The notes below the pieces were generated by a model that saw only the letters and a program-made list of their open reading frames with translations, was not told where the DNA came from and made no database searches. This document shows, piece by piece, positions 18,926-28,026 of a stretch of DNA of 64,000 nucleotides. A program made the translations under genes and the position numbers. The stretch comes from Neorickettsia risticii str. Illinois (lineage in GTDB: Bacteria > Pseudomonadota > Alphaproteobacteria > Rickettsiales > Anaplasmataceae), in contig NC_013009.1 of assembly GCF_000022525.1 (NCBI RefSeq), positions 1-64,000 on the forward strand, given 5' to 3'. Position 1 is the stretch's first letter; every line of letters begins with the position of its first letter.

Positions 18926-21244
18926 ATGATGTATACAGAGATATGTAAAGCAATCGAATGTGGGGATGTTGCTACTTTGAAGCTTCTCATTCAAGCAGCC
19001 GAAGTTGAAGGAGCGAGCGATACTGCAACAACAGAAGGTGAATCTCTCTGGTCCGCGGTTGATTCTGAAGGACGTAGTATTCTGCAACTTGCTGTAGAAG
19101 CTCGAAATGCAGAGGTGCTTAAATGCGTGACGGAGGGGCTATCCGGTAACTGCTTAGTGGCTTTGTGTGCTAAGAAGACAAATGCGGACTGTTCTCCTTT
19201 TCCCGAAAGCACCCCACTACACACTGCAATTGCACTTGGGGACCTGAAAATCCTGGGGTTGCTACTAGACAAAATATCAAATGCGCGTGGACAAGATGGT
19301 GAAGTACCATCTAGTAGTATAGCTGCGTGGCATACGGTTAATGCAAATGATCGTACACCTTTAGCCGCCGCATTGGCCTCCGGCAATATAGAGGTGGTGA
19401 GACTAGTCCTTAGAGCAATGAAAACTCTGGAGCGAAATATATGGAGATCGGATGGAACCCCTATTCCACTGATTTCCGGTATTGTTGGAATTGATGACAT
19501 CAGAGTTAGGGGTGATAACGCGCTTAATATAGCTGTATCCACAGGTAATCCTGCGATAGTTAAGGCGCTGGTCGATGTTCTGACTCCTGAGGAGCTAGTA
19601 CGTCTACTAACAAGGTGTAATTTAGTCGGTGACACTGCTCTTGACCAGGCCGCGCGGGAAGGAAATGCGGAGATTGTTAGGATTCTGCTCAAAAAGTTAG
19701 GTGCACTGTATAAAACGTGGATTCATACACCTTTCCAGGTTGTTGTAGAGTCCTGTGCGGAGAGTAAAGACGAGGAGACTAGAGAGAAAGTTCCAGATCA
19801 CTTTTCAATGCGTCTTTTAGGGAACGCAATTTCGAGTGGTAACGCACAGGTTGTGAAGGAACTTTTAGGACCCCTGCCTGCCGAAGACCGGTATATGTGG
19901 CTGAGTCGTACCAGTTGGGGTTATTCTCTGGCTCCATTACATCTGGCATTCTCCTTGGGGGCACACGAATGCGTAGGAGTAATGCTTGACTCGCTTGTTT
20001 TTGGTCCTGATGGAAGTGTGGACTATGTGTCAAGAATGCTTGCTCAACGTTCTGATGGGCTTACACCGCTGCATTGCGCTATTGAGGCTAGGTCAGTTGA
20101 GGCAATACAAAGGTACGATGTACCAAGGGAGGTCCTGTTCAAGCTACTTACGAGTGGAGCTTCGGACTGTTCTCCTGATGGATCCGTTTTTGTGCCTGAT
20201 GGTATGAATCCACTTCAAGCTATGCTTGCTGGTCCTGGTGGTGATGGGAGTCCTGTTCCTGGGGCAGTCGGTGTAATGAGAGCTATGCTGGATCTTTTAG
20301 AAGGGGATCCAGCTTTAGTTCAGTGTGCGCTTTCTTCAATGGATGGTGCAGGGCGCAGTACTCTGTACACTCTTGCAAGTCTTGTAGGCTCAAGGGGTGT
20401 TTCTGCCTCTGACTTTGTGTCCATGATCGACTATCTTGAAAGCAGAGTAAACCTCAGGACTTTACTCGAGCAAAAAAACATGGCGGAGGGTGTCTCCGTA
20501 CTTGATGTTACTCGCGGTATGGAATACGACTTGTACAGTTGGAGTTTTAGTTTGAACGATTGTGTTTCCCGAGCGTTAAATAAACAAGAAGGAATTTCAA
20601 AGTGCCGGGCTTCTAGGTTAATGGCAACGGGTGGTGCTGTAGTATTGGCCAGTTTTTTCTTCTTCTGCGTGTCAGGGTTTGCTGCAGTATGTAGTGCTCT
20701 CTATGCTGTGTGTTCTGCAGGAATTAAGGAGAGAAGAGATGGATTGATTATATTTGGAATAGCATGTTTTGTATTTGCTTTCTTTACGGTTATACTTTTC
20801 CTCACTTTTTCTCATATAGCTCCTGGTATACAAGACGCAGCCAATCGGTATGCTGTGATAGCAGGTGATCCTGGAGTGGGAATCCCTGAACCAGCTTTCA
20901 ACGTTGGGGTATCATTAGATGCAAATCGAGAAGTTCGATTCAGACCTGAAAATATCGAGAAGACAGAAGCAAGAAGGTTCCATCTTAGAAGAGAAAGAGA
21001 TCCGCTTAGGGTCTTTTCTTCATCTCCTTCTGCTTCCTCTACTCCGAGTGCACTCTCTGTTGATTTGACCAGCGGTTTGCACACCTTCCAGTCACGTAGG
21101 CTGAGCCGTAGCTGTTCTTATCCTGGATCTGTCAGTGAAAAACCGTCTGTGGTACCTACGCCTGAGGACCTTCCTGGTACGAGTGTGCAAGCTTCGGCAA
21201 CAGAGACGCTACCCGGTGAACAAGATAAAGGTCTTGGTGAGTAA
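18926..21244 (+). CDS. Large ankyrin-repeat membrane protein, 772 aa
   Basis: The N-terminal 540 residues are a series of long-spaced ankyrin repeats. Helix pairs of the TPLHTAIALGD, TPLAAALASGN, NALNIAVSTGN and TALDQAAREGN kind recur about every 35-60 residues, with larger loops than canonical 33-residue repeats. Two membrane segments follow at about 573-600 and 613-640. The last 110 residues are rich in Ser, Pro and Arg and look disordered. There is no N-terminal signal peptide. A strong ribosome site (GGGAGGGAA) precedes ATG 18926. Related organisms use ankyrin proteins as host-directed effectors; that role is inference here. The membrane-plus-tail arrangement is unusual for an effector. 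Confidence 0.8.
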   Translation: MMYTEICKAIECGDVATLKLLIQAAEVEGASDTATTEGESLWSAVDSEGRSILQLAVEARNAEVLKCVTEGLSGNCLVALCAKKTNADCSPFPESTPLHTAIALGDLKILGLLLDKISNARGQDGEVPSSSIAAWHTVNANDRTPLAAALASGNIEVVRLVLRAMKTLERNIWRSDGTPIPLISGIVGIDDIRVRGDNALNIAVSTGNPAIVKALVDVLTPEELVRLLTRCNLVGDTALDQAAREGNAEIVRILLKKLGALYKTWIHTPFQVVVESCAESKDEETREKVPDHFSMRLLGNAISSGNAQVVKELLGPLPAEDRYMWLSRTSWGYSLAPLHLAFSLGAHECVGVMLDSLVFGPDGSVDYVSRMLAQRSDGLTPLHCAIEARSVEAIQRYDVPREVLFKLLTSGASDCSPDGSVFVPDGMNPLQAMLAGPGGDGSPVPGAVGVMRAMLDLLEGDPALVQCALSSMDGAGRSTLYTLASLVGSRGVSASDFVSMIDYLESRVNLRTLLEQKNMAEGVSVLDVTRGMEYDLYSWSFSLNDCVSRALNKQEGISKCRASRLMATGGAVVLASFFFFCVSGFAAVCSALYAVCSAGIKERRDGLIIFGIACFVFAFFTVILFLTFSHIAPGIQDAANRYAVIAGDPGVGIPEPAFNVGVSLDANREVRFRPENIEKTEARRFHLRRERDPLRVFSSSPSASSTPSALSVDLTSGLHTFQSRRLSRSCSYPGSVSEKPSVVPTPEDLPGTSVQASATETLPGEQDKGLGE

Positions 21245-21862
21245 TCGATTTCTACCTCTAAGGGGGAGTTTTATGGAGACGCATTGCATAACCTTTGTAA
21301 ATAAGTTTCTGTGAGATGAGTTTCTTCCGACTGCTGCCGCAAGCATTAAGACAGGTCTTGTTCGTGAAGAATGTGTCTGCGCTGCAGTCAAGGTACCGTT
21401 CCAGAACATACAATATCCTACTCTAGAGGTTTATTTCCTAGGGAGCTGCGTTTCTTAAGTGAGTAGGTTCATGAGACTGATCCTGGGTTTCACAGAGCTT
21501 TATTTGAACATGCTTAGTACTGTCACAAGAGTGTAATACCGCGATGGTTCATCCGAGGCTATCTTGAGTACAGGAAACACCGCGCCGGGAACTTTACCTG
21601 AAGGACGCATTAATTGTAAGAAAGTGTGGTACCGAAAAAAATCCCTTACCTATGAATGTCTTAAAGGTATCAAGAGATACAGTGCTAATATGTGGATTTC
21701 TCCCATGTCTCAAGTGCAAGAAAGTGCAGCACCGAGAGGGAATTTGCTTAAGAATATTCTAAACTTGTCAGGAAGGAATGGCACTAATAGGGGGATACCA
21801 CTTAAAGACGTCTCAAATGCAGGGAAACATTGCATTGAGGGGCATCCCATTTAGGGGGCGTC
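21245..21862. other. 618-base gap, no supported gene
   Basis: A 96-codon open frame at 21564-21854 has no ribosome site and no protein-like composition, and I do not call it. Near the end a hairpin CTCAAATGCA...TGCATTGAG (about 21811-21839) lies between the ankyrin gene and the convergent orphan gene. Confidence 0.4.
21811..21839. terminator. Hairpin between convergent genes
   Basis: CTCAAATGCA and TGCATTGAG pair with one bulged base around a short A-rich loop. The position suits a stop for either flanking gene, but there is no T tract. Confidence 0.3.
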
Positions 21863-22483
21863 TTAACTTTTTTCTCTTGCAGAGACTGCGAAAAACCCAA
21901 GGGGTCTGTCCAGGGGAGTAAGGGTGATTTCTATTTCTTCTTTTTCTCTGGAAAATATCGTAGAAAACTCCTTATTCAGAGAAAGGCTTTCCACATAACT
22001 AGAAGATAGTTCATTATCAAGGTGCAGCCTTTGGAAAAATTTTTCTATACTGATTGTTCTCCAATCATTCCCAATTCGCTCCATGCACGGTGCATCCATA
22101 TACAGAACACTATCCTTGGAAATAATTGCATAAAAAATGGTATCTTTTCTCATTGCACTTGCAAACAAGAGATTCTGGAACTCTGTTATGATAAGCATTC
22201 TCTGCGTTTTGCAGATTAGATAGGTTGCTGCTGCAACTAGGAAAATGAATATTGCTCCAATTACAATCATTGAAATTGCTAAATTATCCAGGGAGTACTT
22301 TGATGGATCCGCTGTCAGCATTCCTGAGGTGCAATAGAGCAAGAAGAACGTAGCAACAATGATAATACAAAGCCAGTAGATCGTCTTGAATGGATTAAAC
22401 CCTTGGGCCCTAATGTAAAAATCACTACAGTTTTTGATTATATTGTATATATTCCGATGTGAAACGATCCGTCTGGAGTGCAT
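21863..22483 (-). CDS. Orphan two-span membrane protein, 206 aa
   Basis: I do not recognise this protein. After a basic N-terminal 30 residues, two membrane segments lie at about 34-53 and 66-90 with a short loop between. The remaining 110 residues are soluble and acidic, probably cytosolic. The layout resembles small envelope or sensory accessory proteins, but no motif is visible. It converges with the large ankyrin gene and lies downstream of another orphan gene on the same strand, 228 bases away. Confidence 0.65.
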   Translation of the reverse strand: MHSRRIVSHRNIYNIIKNCSDFYIRAQGFNPFKTIYWLCIIIVATFFLLYCTSGMLTADPSKYSLDNLAISMIVIGAIFIFLVAAATYLICKTQRMLIITEFQNLLFASAMRKDTIFYAIISKDSVLYMDAPCMERIGNDWRTISIEKFFQRLHLDNELSSSYVESLSLNKEFSTIFSREKEEIEITLTPLDRPLGFFAVSAREKS

Positions 22484-22711
22484 TAGTTAACCTTATCCGA
22501 TATAAACACTAGGTATATTTTAAGGTGAATAAAGTAAAAATTTTGTTGAGTATAAAAATGTTAACAGAAGATATTTCTTAAAAAGACATTGCATATAGTG
22601 GGAAATGTCCTTACGATATGGAAACAACCACAGGGCGAAATGCCAATAAGATCAAGACATTGAAGAAGCGTACCTTGCTAGGGGAAAGAGATCTAGCAAT
22701 GTCAATCCTGA

Positions 22712-23587
22712 TTACAACGCCCTTGTTTTTGATTCTCTTGAGGTATGTCGTGGCATATTTTCTGCAATCGCGGGACCGCTGCTGAAACCCGCCTCACACT
22801 CTTTAACTAAATTGCTTATGTTACCGCTGTTAAAAGGTGAACCCACAATGTTGCTTGGTAATTTCAATACGTCCCAGGCCACCATAGCTGGCCAAACCAT
22901 CGTCACGATTGGAAGCATCGTCAAACCCGCTCCAACTAATGGGATGCCACCTGGTGCGATAATGGCAACCATTACAGCCTTGACCAATGTAACAGGTGTA
23001 CTGAGGGACTTGGCCTGCATAATTTTCTTGAGACAGTCAATATCAGAGAGTGTTCTTGTAGGATCCGAATCGTTTCCCTTAGGAGCAATTTTTGCCCCCA
23101 ACGATTTCATCAAACCTGAAAATCCATCAGAGATATTTATACCAGTAGCTCTCTCTATCTTCTCACTGATCTGTGTAAAAACTCTGGATGAACTCGAAAT
23201 TTTTGCAAGATCAGCGACCAAGGCCTCTTTTTCTTTCTTGCTTACCTCCTTCATCCTTTTTTCGGCTTGTATAATTGCTTCGTGTAGAGCCTGAACCTCG
23301 CCATGACACTCCAGCACCATGTCATAACATTCCACTAGTGAACGTGCTTGAACGCCTACTTCCTCCGTCGACAATCTGTGTAAATCGTTTAATCCAAGAA
23401 GACTTTTGTTTTGTTGGCAGAATTCCGCCAAACTAGGGCTGGTAACCCTTATTTCATTAAAAAAAGTCTCTTGATTAGCTTCTAAGCTGCTTTTCCGTGT
23501 TCTCATCCCAGCAGCCAGCTCACCAATAATGTTGGACTCTTCTATTCTCCTTTTGAGTGACTTTGGTATTTTTCCGCCATCTTGCAT
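22712..23587 (-). CDS. Orphan protein with coiled-coil and hydrophobic C-terminal region, 291 aa
   Basis: No family is recognisable. Residues 1-150 are charged and helical, with heptad-like spacing around 90-125 that suggests a coiled coil. A hydrophobic stretch at about 200-240 (VKAVMVAIIAPGGIPLVGAG and following) could form a membrane hairpin. The tail is short and polar. GGAGTGGG lies 5 bases before ATG 23587. It lies directly downstream of the RNase P RNA gene on the same strand, so read-through from rnpB could supply its message. Confidence 0.65.
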   Translation of the reverse strand: MQDGGKIPKSLKRRIEESNIIGELAAGMRTRKSSLEANQETFFNEIRVTSPSLAEFCQQNKSLLGLNDLHRLSTEEVGVQARSLVECYDMVLECHGEVQALHEAIIQAEKRMKEVSKKEKEALVADLAKISSSSRVFTQISEKIERATGINISDGFSGLMKSLGAKIAPKGNDSDPTRTLSDIDCLKKIMQAKSLSTPVTLVKAVMVAIIAPGGIPLVGAGLTMLPIVTMVWPAMVAWDVLKLPSNIVGSPFNSGNISNLVKECEAGFSSGPAIAENMPRHTSRESKTRAL

Positions 23588-23612
23588 ATTTTCCCACTCC
23601 GATAGGTTTGGC

Positions 23613-23972
23613 CAAAACGAGGTGCCCCATAAGCCGGGTTCTGTATACGGTAGTCATTCATCTAGGGTACACATTACTGTGCACTTCAAGCGACCTACCC
23701 GAAAAATCTATCGCGCGAGAGCACACTCTTTTTCTGTTTGGTCTTGCTCCTGGCAGAGTTTACCTATGCCATCCACGTCGCCGCGAACGCGGTGCGCTCT
23801 TACCGCACCTTTTCACCCTTACCTGAAAGAACAGGCGGTTATTTTCTGTGGCACTTGTCCTGGGCTAAGCCCGGCGGAAGTTATCCGCTACCATTCTCCC
23901 GTGGAGCCCGGACTTTCCTCTCCTCAGTTTTTGAATCATCAAAAGAGCAGCGACTACCTCAGGCACCTCGCA
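23613..23972 (-). ncRNA. rnpB: RNase P RNA (class A)
   Basis: On the minus strand the universal 5' block GAGGAAAGTCCGGGCTCC is complementary to 23903-23920, and the 3' block ACAGAACCCGGCTTAT covers about 23625-23640. Helix P1 closes the molecule: CGAGGTGCC near 23961-23970 pairs with GGCACCTCG near 23618-23625. A short T run follows the 3' arm. The roughly 360-base length fits an alphaproteobacterial RNase P RNA. This RNA is the catalytic part of the tRNA 5'-processing enzyme. Confidence 0.95.
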
Positions 23973-24311
23973 AGCTAGTATATCAACTCCAAGCAGCTTA
24001 TAGAAGATATTGAAAGGCTTTTTCTTAAAAGAAGCATTAACTTAGGTCTTTATCTCTATTGCTTTTGCATAGCAATTACAAAGCAGTTCGTGAATAGTTC
24101 TTGGAGGTATCTTACTGAAGGAGGTGTTGACAGGTGATTTATCCTAATTTTTTGAAAAATAGAGAAGATGTCCTTGATAACGTAGCCGATTATAGGTGGT
24201 TTACAAAAGGTTTGCCCTTAGAAAAGGTATCAATTAGCGCTTCGTGCTAATCATTTTGCAAAGCAACCTTGATCAACCTACAAAACTTGAAGCTATTTCA
24301 ACTAGCGCTCT
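23973..24311. other. Gap with repeated hairpins between rnpB and the YhhQ-like gene
   Basis: This 339-base stretch holds three short stems and no supported gene. ATTGCT/AGCAAT is near 24059-24077, and TTAGC/GCTAA is near 24234-24250. A closely related stem, TAGC/GCTA flanked by CTATTTC/GAAATAG, runs across the YhhQ stop at about 24293-24338. The last two share flanking words and look like two copies of one element. Confidence 0.5.
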
Positions 24312-24338
24312 CTATGCTAATCGCTTCGCGAAATAGAG
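24234..24338. repeat. Two imperfect copies of a short hairpin element
   Basis: Copies at about 24228-24266 and 24295-24340 share AAYTAGCGCT, a variable loop, and ATGCTAATCryTTygCraAr-like flanks. Each can fold on itself. The second copy includes the stop codon of the transporter gene. Confidence 0.45.
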
Positions 24339-25070
24339 AAAGGGTGTTCCTAATAATGCAACTAATACTCTTATCCAATAGGTTCCTAGTATGTACGTGA
24401 ACACTAAACTCTTCATTTCGACTGGCTCTCCTGTAAGAATGTACCATGCAAGAGTTGAGAATATTATGTTGTCCATCAACGAGGACACTCCTGTACCTAT
24501 TATGTTGCGCAGCCAAAGAAAACGTCGTTTTGGAAGAATCTGCTTTAGAGCACCGAAGATATAAATATCGGAAAGCTGACTGACCAAATACCCAATAACT
24601 CCGGAAAATAGAAGCGTAGCATTATTTTGAAAGAGCTTTCGCATGCATGAATAGTGGATGTCTGTTTTAGGGTTATAGCTTAGTGTGATTATTATTTCTA
24701 AGGTGAAGAATGTGTATAAGAGAAAACTCAAATACACATTGGTCTTCGCCGCTTTGATTCCGCGATACTCTGTCAGAATGTTGTTAGCAAGGAAAATTGA
24801 CGAAAAAGAAATTGTTCCAAGTGCTACCGGGGTATCCTGAAAGAAAAACTGTGCCTGTCTTAAGACCTGTATATTTGCAAGAATAAAAACACAACTGCTG
24901 AAAGCATAAATTCCTTTTTCTCCAAAAAATTTAAAACTTATAAGTATCGTCATCATACACAGAAGAAACTCCAGTATACTGGTTGTGTGTGACGGAAGAC
25001 CTTCTAAGTATTTTATCGAATCCAGAAATATTTGTTCCAAGGTAACGCAAACTTGATGCTTTACTCTCAT
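24312..25070 (-). CDS. yhhQ: Queuosine precursor transporter, YhhQ/VUT family
   Basis: YhhQ-type proteins import preQ0/preQ1 or a related precursor for queuosine in tRNA. The 252-residue protein has six to seven membrane segments. The family core is visible: LANNILTEYRGIKAAK near 92-107, VIGYLVSQLSDIYIFGALKQ near 157-176, and LRNIIGTGVSSLMDNIIFSTLAW near 187-209. The Gln/Asp-rich helix and the Asp-containing helix are the recognised signature. It has company in tgt at 13100-14326. No preQ1 riboswitch is evident ahead of it. The substrate (preQ1 versus queuine) is unknown. Confidence 0.85.
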   Translation of the reverse strand: MRVKHQVCVTLEQIFLDSIKYLEGLPSHTTSILEFLLCMMTILISFKFFGEKGIYAFSSCVFILANIQVLRQAQFFFQDTPVALGTISFSSIFLANNILTEYRGIKAAKTNVYLSFLLYTFFTLEIIITLSYNPKTDIHYSCMRKLFQNNATLLFSGVIGYLVSQLSDIYIFGALKQILPKRRFLWLRNIIGTGVSSLMDNIIFSTLAWYILTGEPVEMKSLVFTYILGTYWIRVLVALLGTPFLYFAKRLA

Positions 25071-25316
25071 AAATATCCAAGATTTTGCAGTAGGATGGTA
25101 GATGCAAAGCAGTATTTACGCTGCTGTATGTTGTCTTGAGAGAATCTTAAAGGGCTAAATGAGTATTTAAGGTGGGCGCGGTCAGAAAGGATGGAAATTA
25201 ACTTCCAGATTAAGCATGATCAAAATCTATCCTGGTTCCAGTGAACTAAGTGAATATTTCAGGGAAGCGTAGTCTAAAAGACGATGGTAAACTCTGGTGC
25301 TTGGGTTACTGAAATC

Positions 25317-26285
25317 CTACTTAAGGTTTCCGAGAATTAAAGCTTCTTCTCCTAGTGTCTCGCAAACAAATTCTGCATTTTGTGCTGCGACAACTAGAAC
25401 CATCCCTATACCACAGTTGAAAGTGGTTAACATTTCTTCTTGCGGAATATTACCGTTAAGCATGAGCCACTTGAAGATTTCGGGAAACTCATAAGGTTGA
25501 ATACAGATTTTTAGGTCTTCTGGCAGAACCCTTTTAAGATTTTCTAATAGTCCGCCACCGGTGATGTGTGCAGCCGCCTTTATGAATTTTTTCAAAGAAA
25601 AAAGTGAATTCACATATATCTTTGTTGGAGTTAGGAGTATTTCACCCCAGGTTCTGTCATCGAATAGTGTTGAGTACTTAATATTTAAGCTGGAGAAAGT
25701 TTTGCGGATAAGTGAAAATCCATTCGCATGAAAGCCTGATGATTTTAGTCCAATAAGGGTGTCACCTTTTGTAACATTTTGTGGAAGGATTTCCTCCTTT
25801 TCGACTATTCCAACAGCGAAGCCTGCTAAATCGTATTCGCCAGCACTGTATAGGCCGGGCATTTCAGCGGTTTCTCCGCCTACCAGCGACATGGAAGCCT
25901 CTCTACACCCGACCAGAATCCCCGAGATTACTGCCTGTGCTACATCGAGCTCAAGTTTTCCTGTCGAGTAATAATCAAGAAAAAAGAGCGGTTTTGCCCC
26001 GTGACAGATCAGGTCGTTGGCGCACATGGCCACTAGGTCTATACCAATGCTAGCATGGTTATTGCACTCATTTGCTATCAATAACTTAGTTCCAACACCG
26101 TCTGTTGCCGCAGCAATGACTGGGTCCTTGTAATTCAAATTGCCTACGGAGAATAAAGAAGCAAAACCACCAATAGCGGAGACGCAATGGTTATCAACTT
26201 CTGCGTTTTTTTTAATAAAATCAACAAAGCTGTTTGCGGTATCTATATTCACACCGGAGCTTTTGTAAGAGAGAGTTTTTTTCAT
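25317..26285 (-). CDS. purM: Phosphoribosylformylglycinamidine cyclo-ligase (AIR synthetase)
   Basis: PurM closes the imidazole ring of AIR in de novo purine synthesis. Family blocks present are YKSSGVNIDTANSFV at the N-terminus, DPVIAAATDGVGTK, GIDLVAMCANDLICHGAKP, GGETAEMPGLY and GDTLIGLKSSGFHANGFSLIR. The frame is open further upstream to 26453, but the extra 56 residues do not resemble PurM. MKKTLSYKSSGVN is the typical start, so I place it at ATG 26285, giving 322 residues. purB lies elsewhere in the window, consistent with retained purine synthesis. Confidence 0.94.
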   Translation of the reverse strand: MKKTLSYKSSGVNIDTANSFVDFIKKNAEVDNHCVSAIGGFASLFSVGNLNYKDPVIAAATDGVGTKLLIANECNNHASIGIDLVAMCANDLICHGAKPLFFLDYYSTGKLELDVAQAVISGILVGCREASMSLVGGETAEMPGLYSAGEYDLAGFAVGIVEKEEILPQNVTKGDTLIGLKSSGFHANGFSLIRKTFSSLNIKYSTLFDDRTWGEILLTPTKIYVNSLFSLKKFIKAAAHITGGGLLENLKRVLPEDLKICIQPYEFPEIFKWLMLNGNIPQEEMLTTFNCGIGMVLVVAAQNAEFVCETLGEEALILGNLK

Positions 26286-26484
26286 TTTCAGGCAGAACTT
26301 ACCGCTGAAAAGGTGCCGCGGTAATAACTGTATACGAGTGCAGGTAGACCGCGATTGTACCACAACTTGTTGCGATATTTCCACTAGCTCGCTCTTCTTA
26401 CAATTTGCTGGATTTACAGAGCTATCCTTGTGCGACTGAGCGGCAACGTTCATATCGAAAGAATGCCCAAGGAATAAGACCTTT

Positions 26485-26832
26485 TTAGTCCAAGCTAGGC
26501 GTTTTTGTATTACTGTCCTTTGGTGTTTTGTTCATCAGTATAACTAACGTTAGGCCCAAAGCTAAAGTTGCAACGCCAACAACGATTGCTGTGAGCATCA
26601 AAACATGAGGTAAGGGATTAACATAATTTTCTACATTGGGTGAAATCAGCGGAGTCGCAGCCCCCTCAATATACGCAAGAGATATATAAAGCAACAAAAC
26701 AGATGACTGAAAAAGCCCAAGACCTATTAGTTTTTTTATCGGTCTGGGACTTGCCATTATTATGTACAACCCAACTACCATTAACCACACCACTACTGCA
26801 TAGTTGTAAAATGTGAACATAAACACTTCCAT
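26485..26832 (-). CDS. mnhC: Na+/H+ antiporter subunit C (MnhC/MrpC)
   Basis: MrpC is a NuoK-like three-helix subunit of the multi-subunit Mrp cation/proton antiporter. Visible landmarks are VGLYIIMASPRPIKKLIGLGLFQSSVLLLYISLAY and, later, NPLPHVLMLTAIVVGVATLALGLTL, the typical MrpC finish. ATG 26832 has GGAG 8 bases upstream; ATG 26820 is also possible. It belongs to a minus-strand cluster mnhG - MbhD/MnhB-type genes - mnhC. MnhA/D subunits are not seen here. Confidence 0.88.
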   Translation of the reverse strand: MEVFMFTFYNYAVVVWLMVVGLYIIMASPRPIKKLIGLGLFQSSVLLLYISLAYIEGAATPLISPNVENYVNPLPHVLMLTAIVVGVATLALGLTLVILMNKTPKDSNTKTPSLD

Positions 26833-27028
26833 TGGTTGTGCTCCAGCATAGCACATTTACGCAAAGAGTTTTTATTATGGCCAGTAAAATCCTTTTTATC
26901 AGCAACAGTGAAAATACCGATGAGCACGCTTACACAGGAAGTTTTTACACACAAGTGGTACTAAGTGTCTTTCTCAATCGGTAAGAGTAGACACACAGAT
27001 GGACGAATTTACGTATAAAGGTTTTGCC

Positions 27029-27469
27029 CTAGTCGGCGTTGAGTGTCTTTTTCGCCAGCAAGAGTGAAAAGCACATGTATATAGTGAATATCGAGCTAAA
27101 AACAGTAAGTCCGACGCCCAACTCAAGAACAAAAATACCAATTTCTTGAGATAGTAGGGGCAAACTCTTAATTATATGAGAGTGCTGTAAAAATGATGCA
27201 TTCTGAAGTAACGGTGCTAAACCTGTTGATAAGTAAATCAGTGCACCAGCTGCTCCTTGGCGGATTAGAGTCTTTGGACCAAGAAAATGAAGAAGTGAAT
27301 CAAGACCAAATACGAGTGAGTACGTTATCAAAGATGCCGCAAGCAATACCCCGGCTTGGAAACCTCCACCAGGGGAAATCTCCCCATGTACTTGAATGTA
27401 CACGGCAAACAAAATAATAAGTGGGATAATCCCCGAAGCTAGGACCTTTAATACTTTATCACCTATCAT
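27029..27469 (-). CDS. mnhB: Na+/H+ antiporter subunit B, MnhB domain
   Basis: The MnhB domain signature is clear: IQVHGEISPGGGFQAGVLLAASLI near residues 26-49, with four membrane segments in all. The frame opens at 27526, but ATG 27469 (preceded by GGTAAGGGAA) gives a normal start, MIGDKVLKVLASG. This overlaps the end of the upstream gene by 11 bases, typical of translational coupling. It acts in the membrane as part of the Mrp antiporter, which exchanges Na+ and H+. Confidence 0.88.
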   Translation of the reverse strand: MIGDKVLKVLASGIIPLIILFAVYIQVHGEISPGGGFQAGVLLAASLITYSLVFGLDSLLHFLGPKTLIRQGAAGALIYLSTGLAPLLQNASFLQHSHIIKSLPLLSQEIGIFVLELGVGLTVFSSIFTIYMCFSLLLAKKTLNAD

Positions 27470-27995
27470 TTCCCTTACCGAAGCCCAATAAAATAAAAAC
27501 TGATAAAGCCGCTGTGAAAACAACAACTGTCTCTATCAAAGTGTCATACCCTCTGAAACCAGCTAGCACTGCTGTAATGACATTTGGAAAACCAAATAAC
27601 GGTTCCGTGTTTTCCAAGTAGTATCGATAAACTTCATTGTTTACAGCAGCAGTGGGTGAGCCATATCTAGGAAGATCTGCTGTAATATAAAGTAAGATGC
27701 TTCCAATCATAACGCTCGCAAATAATGCCGGAAGGGTGTTCCTCGAATAGTGGATACCTTCTCTGCCGATTAAATGCCCAGCCCACAAAACGAAGATAGT
27801 CGAGATACAGCTTCCTACGGCATTCTCAGTAATTGCAACGTCTGCCGCATTCATTGTCATGTACAAAAGAGTGAGTAAGAAGCTGATCAAACCAAGATAG
27901 ATAACTTCTGTTAATAGGTCTTCGACGTGTGCTAATGCCGTTGTAACGAAAAAGAGAAGGAACAGAAGTGTGACCCTCAATATGACGAGTTCCAT
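27459..27995 (-). CDS. Mrp antiporter subunit, MbhD/DUF4040-type N-terminal part of MrpB
   Basis: The 178-residue protein contains the hydrogen-MbhD-like core: ALAHVEDLLTEVIYLGLISFLLTLLYMTMNAADVAITENAVG. This is the region equivalent to the MrpA C-terminus or the MbhD domain. Additional helices and the motif FRGYDTLIETVVVFTAALSVFILLG follow, the MbhE-like end. In many bacteria these parts are fused to MrpA or precede MnhB. Here it stands between mnhG and mnhB, overlapping mnhB by 11 bases. It may be labelled subunit B by homology. Confidence 0.82.
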   Translation of the reverse strand: MELVILRVTLLFLLFFVTTALAHVEDLLTEVIYLGLISFLLTLLYMTMNAADVAITENAVGSCISTIFVLWAGHLIGREGIHYSRNTLPALFASVMIGSILLYITADLPRYGSPTAAVNNEVYRYYLENTEPLFGFPNVITAVLAGFRGYDTLIETVVVFTAALSVFILLGFGKGNDR

Positions 27996-28026
27996 AAGTT
28001 ATCGATTCTGAGGTACCAGCATACAG

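Noticed and set aside
21564-21854. 96-codon frame in the gap after the large ankyrin gene
   Set aside because: Composition is random-like, there is no ribosome site, and a hairpin lies within its end.
25071-25316. preQ1 riboswitch ahead of the YhhQ-like gene
   Set aside because: I could not find the small H-type pseudoknot pattern in the upstream region.
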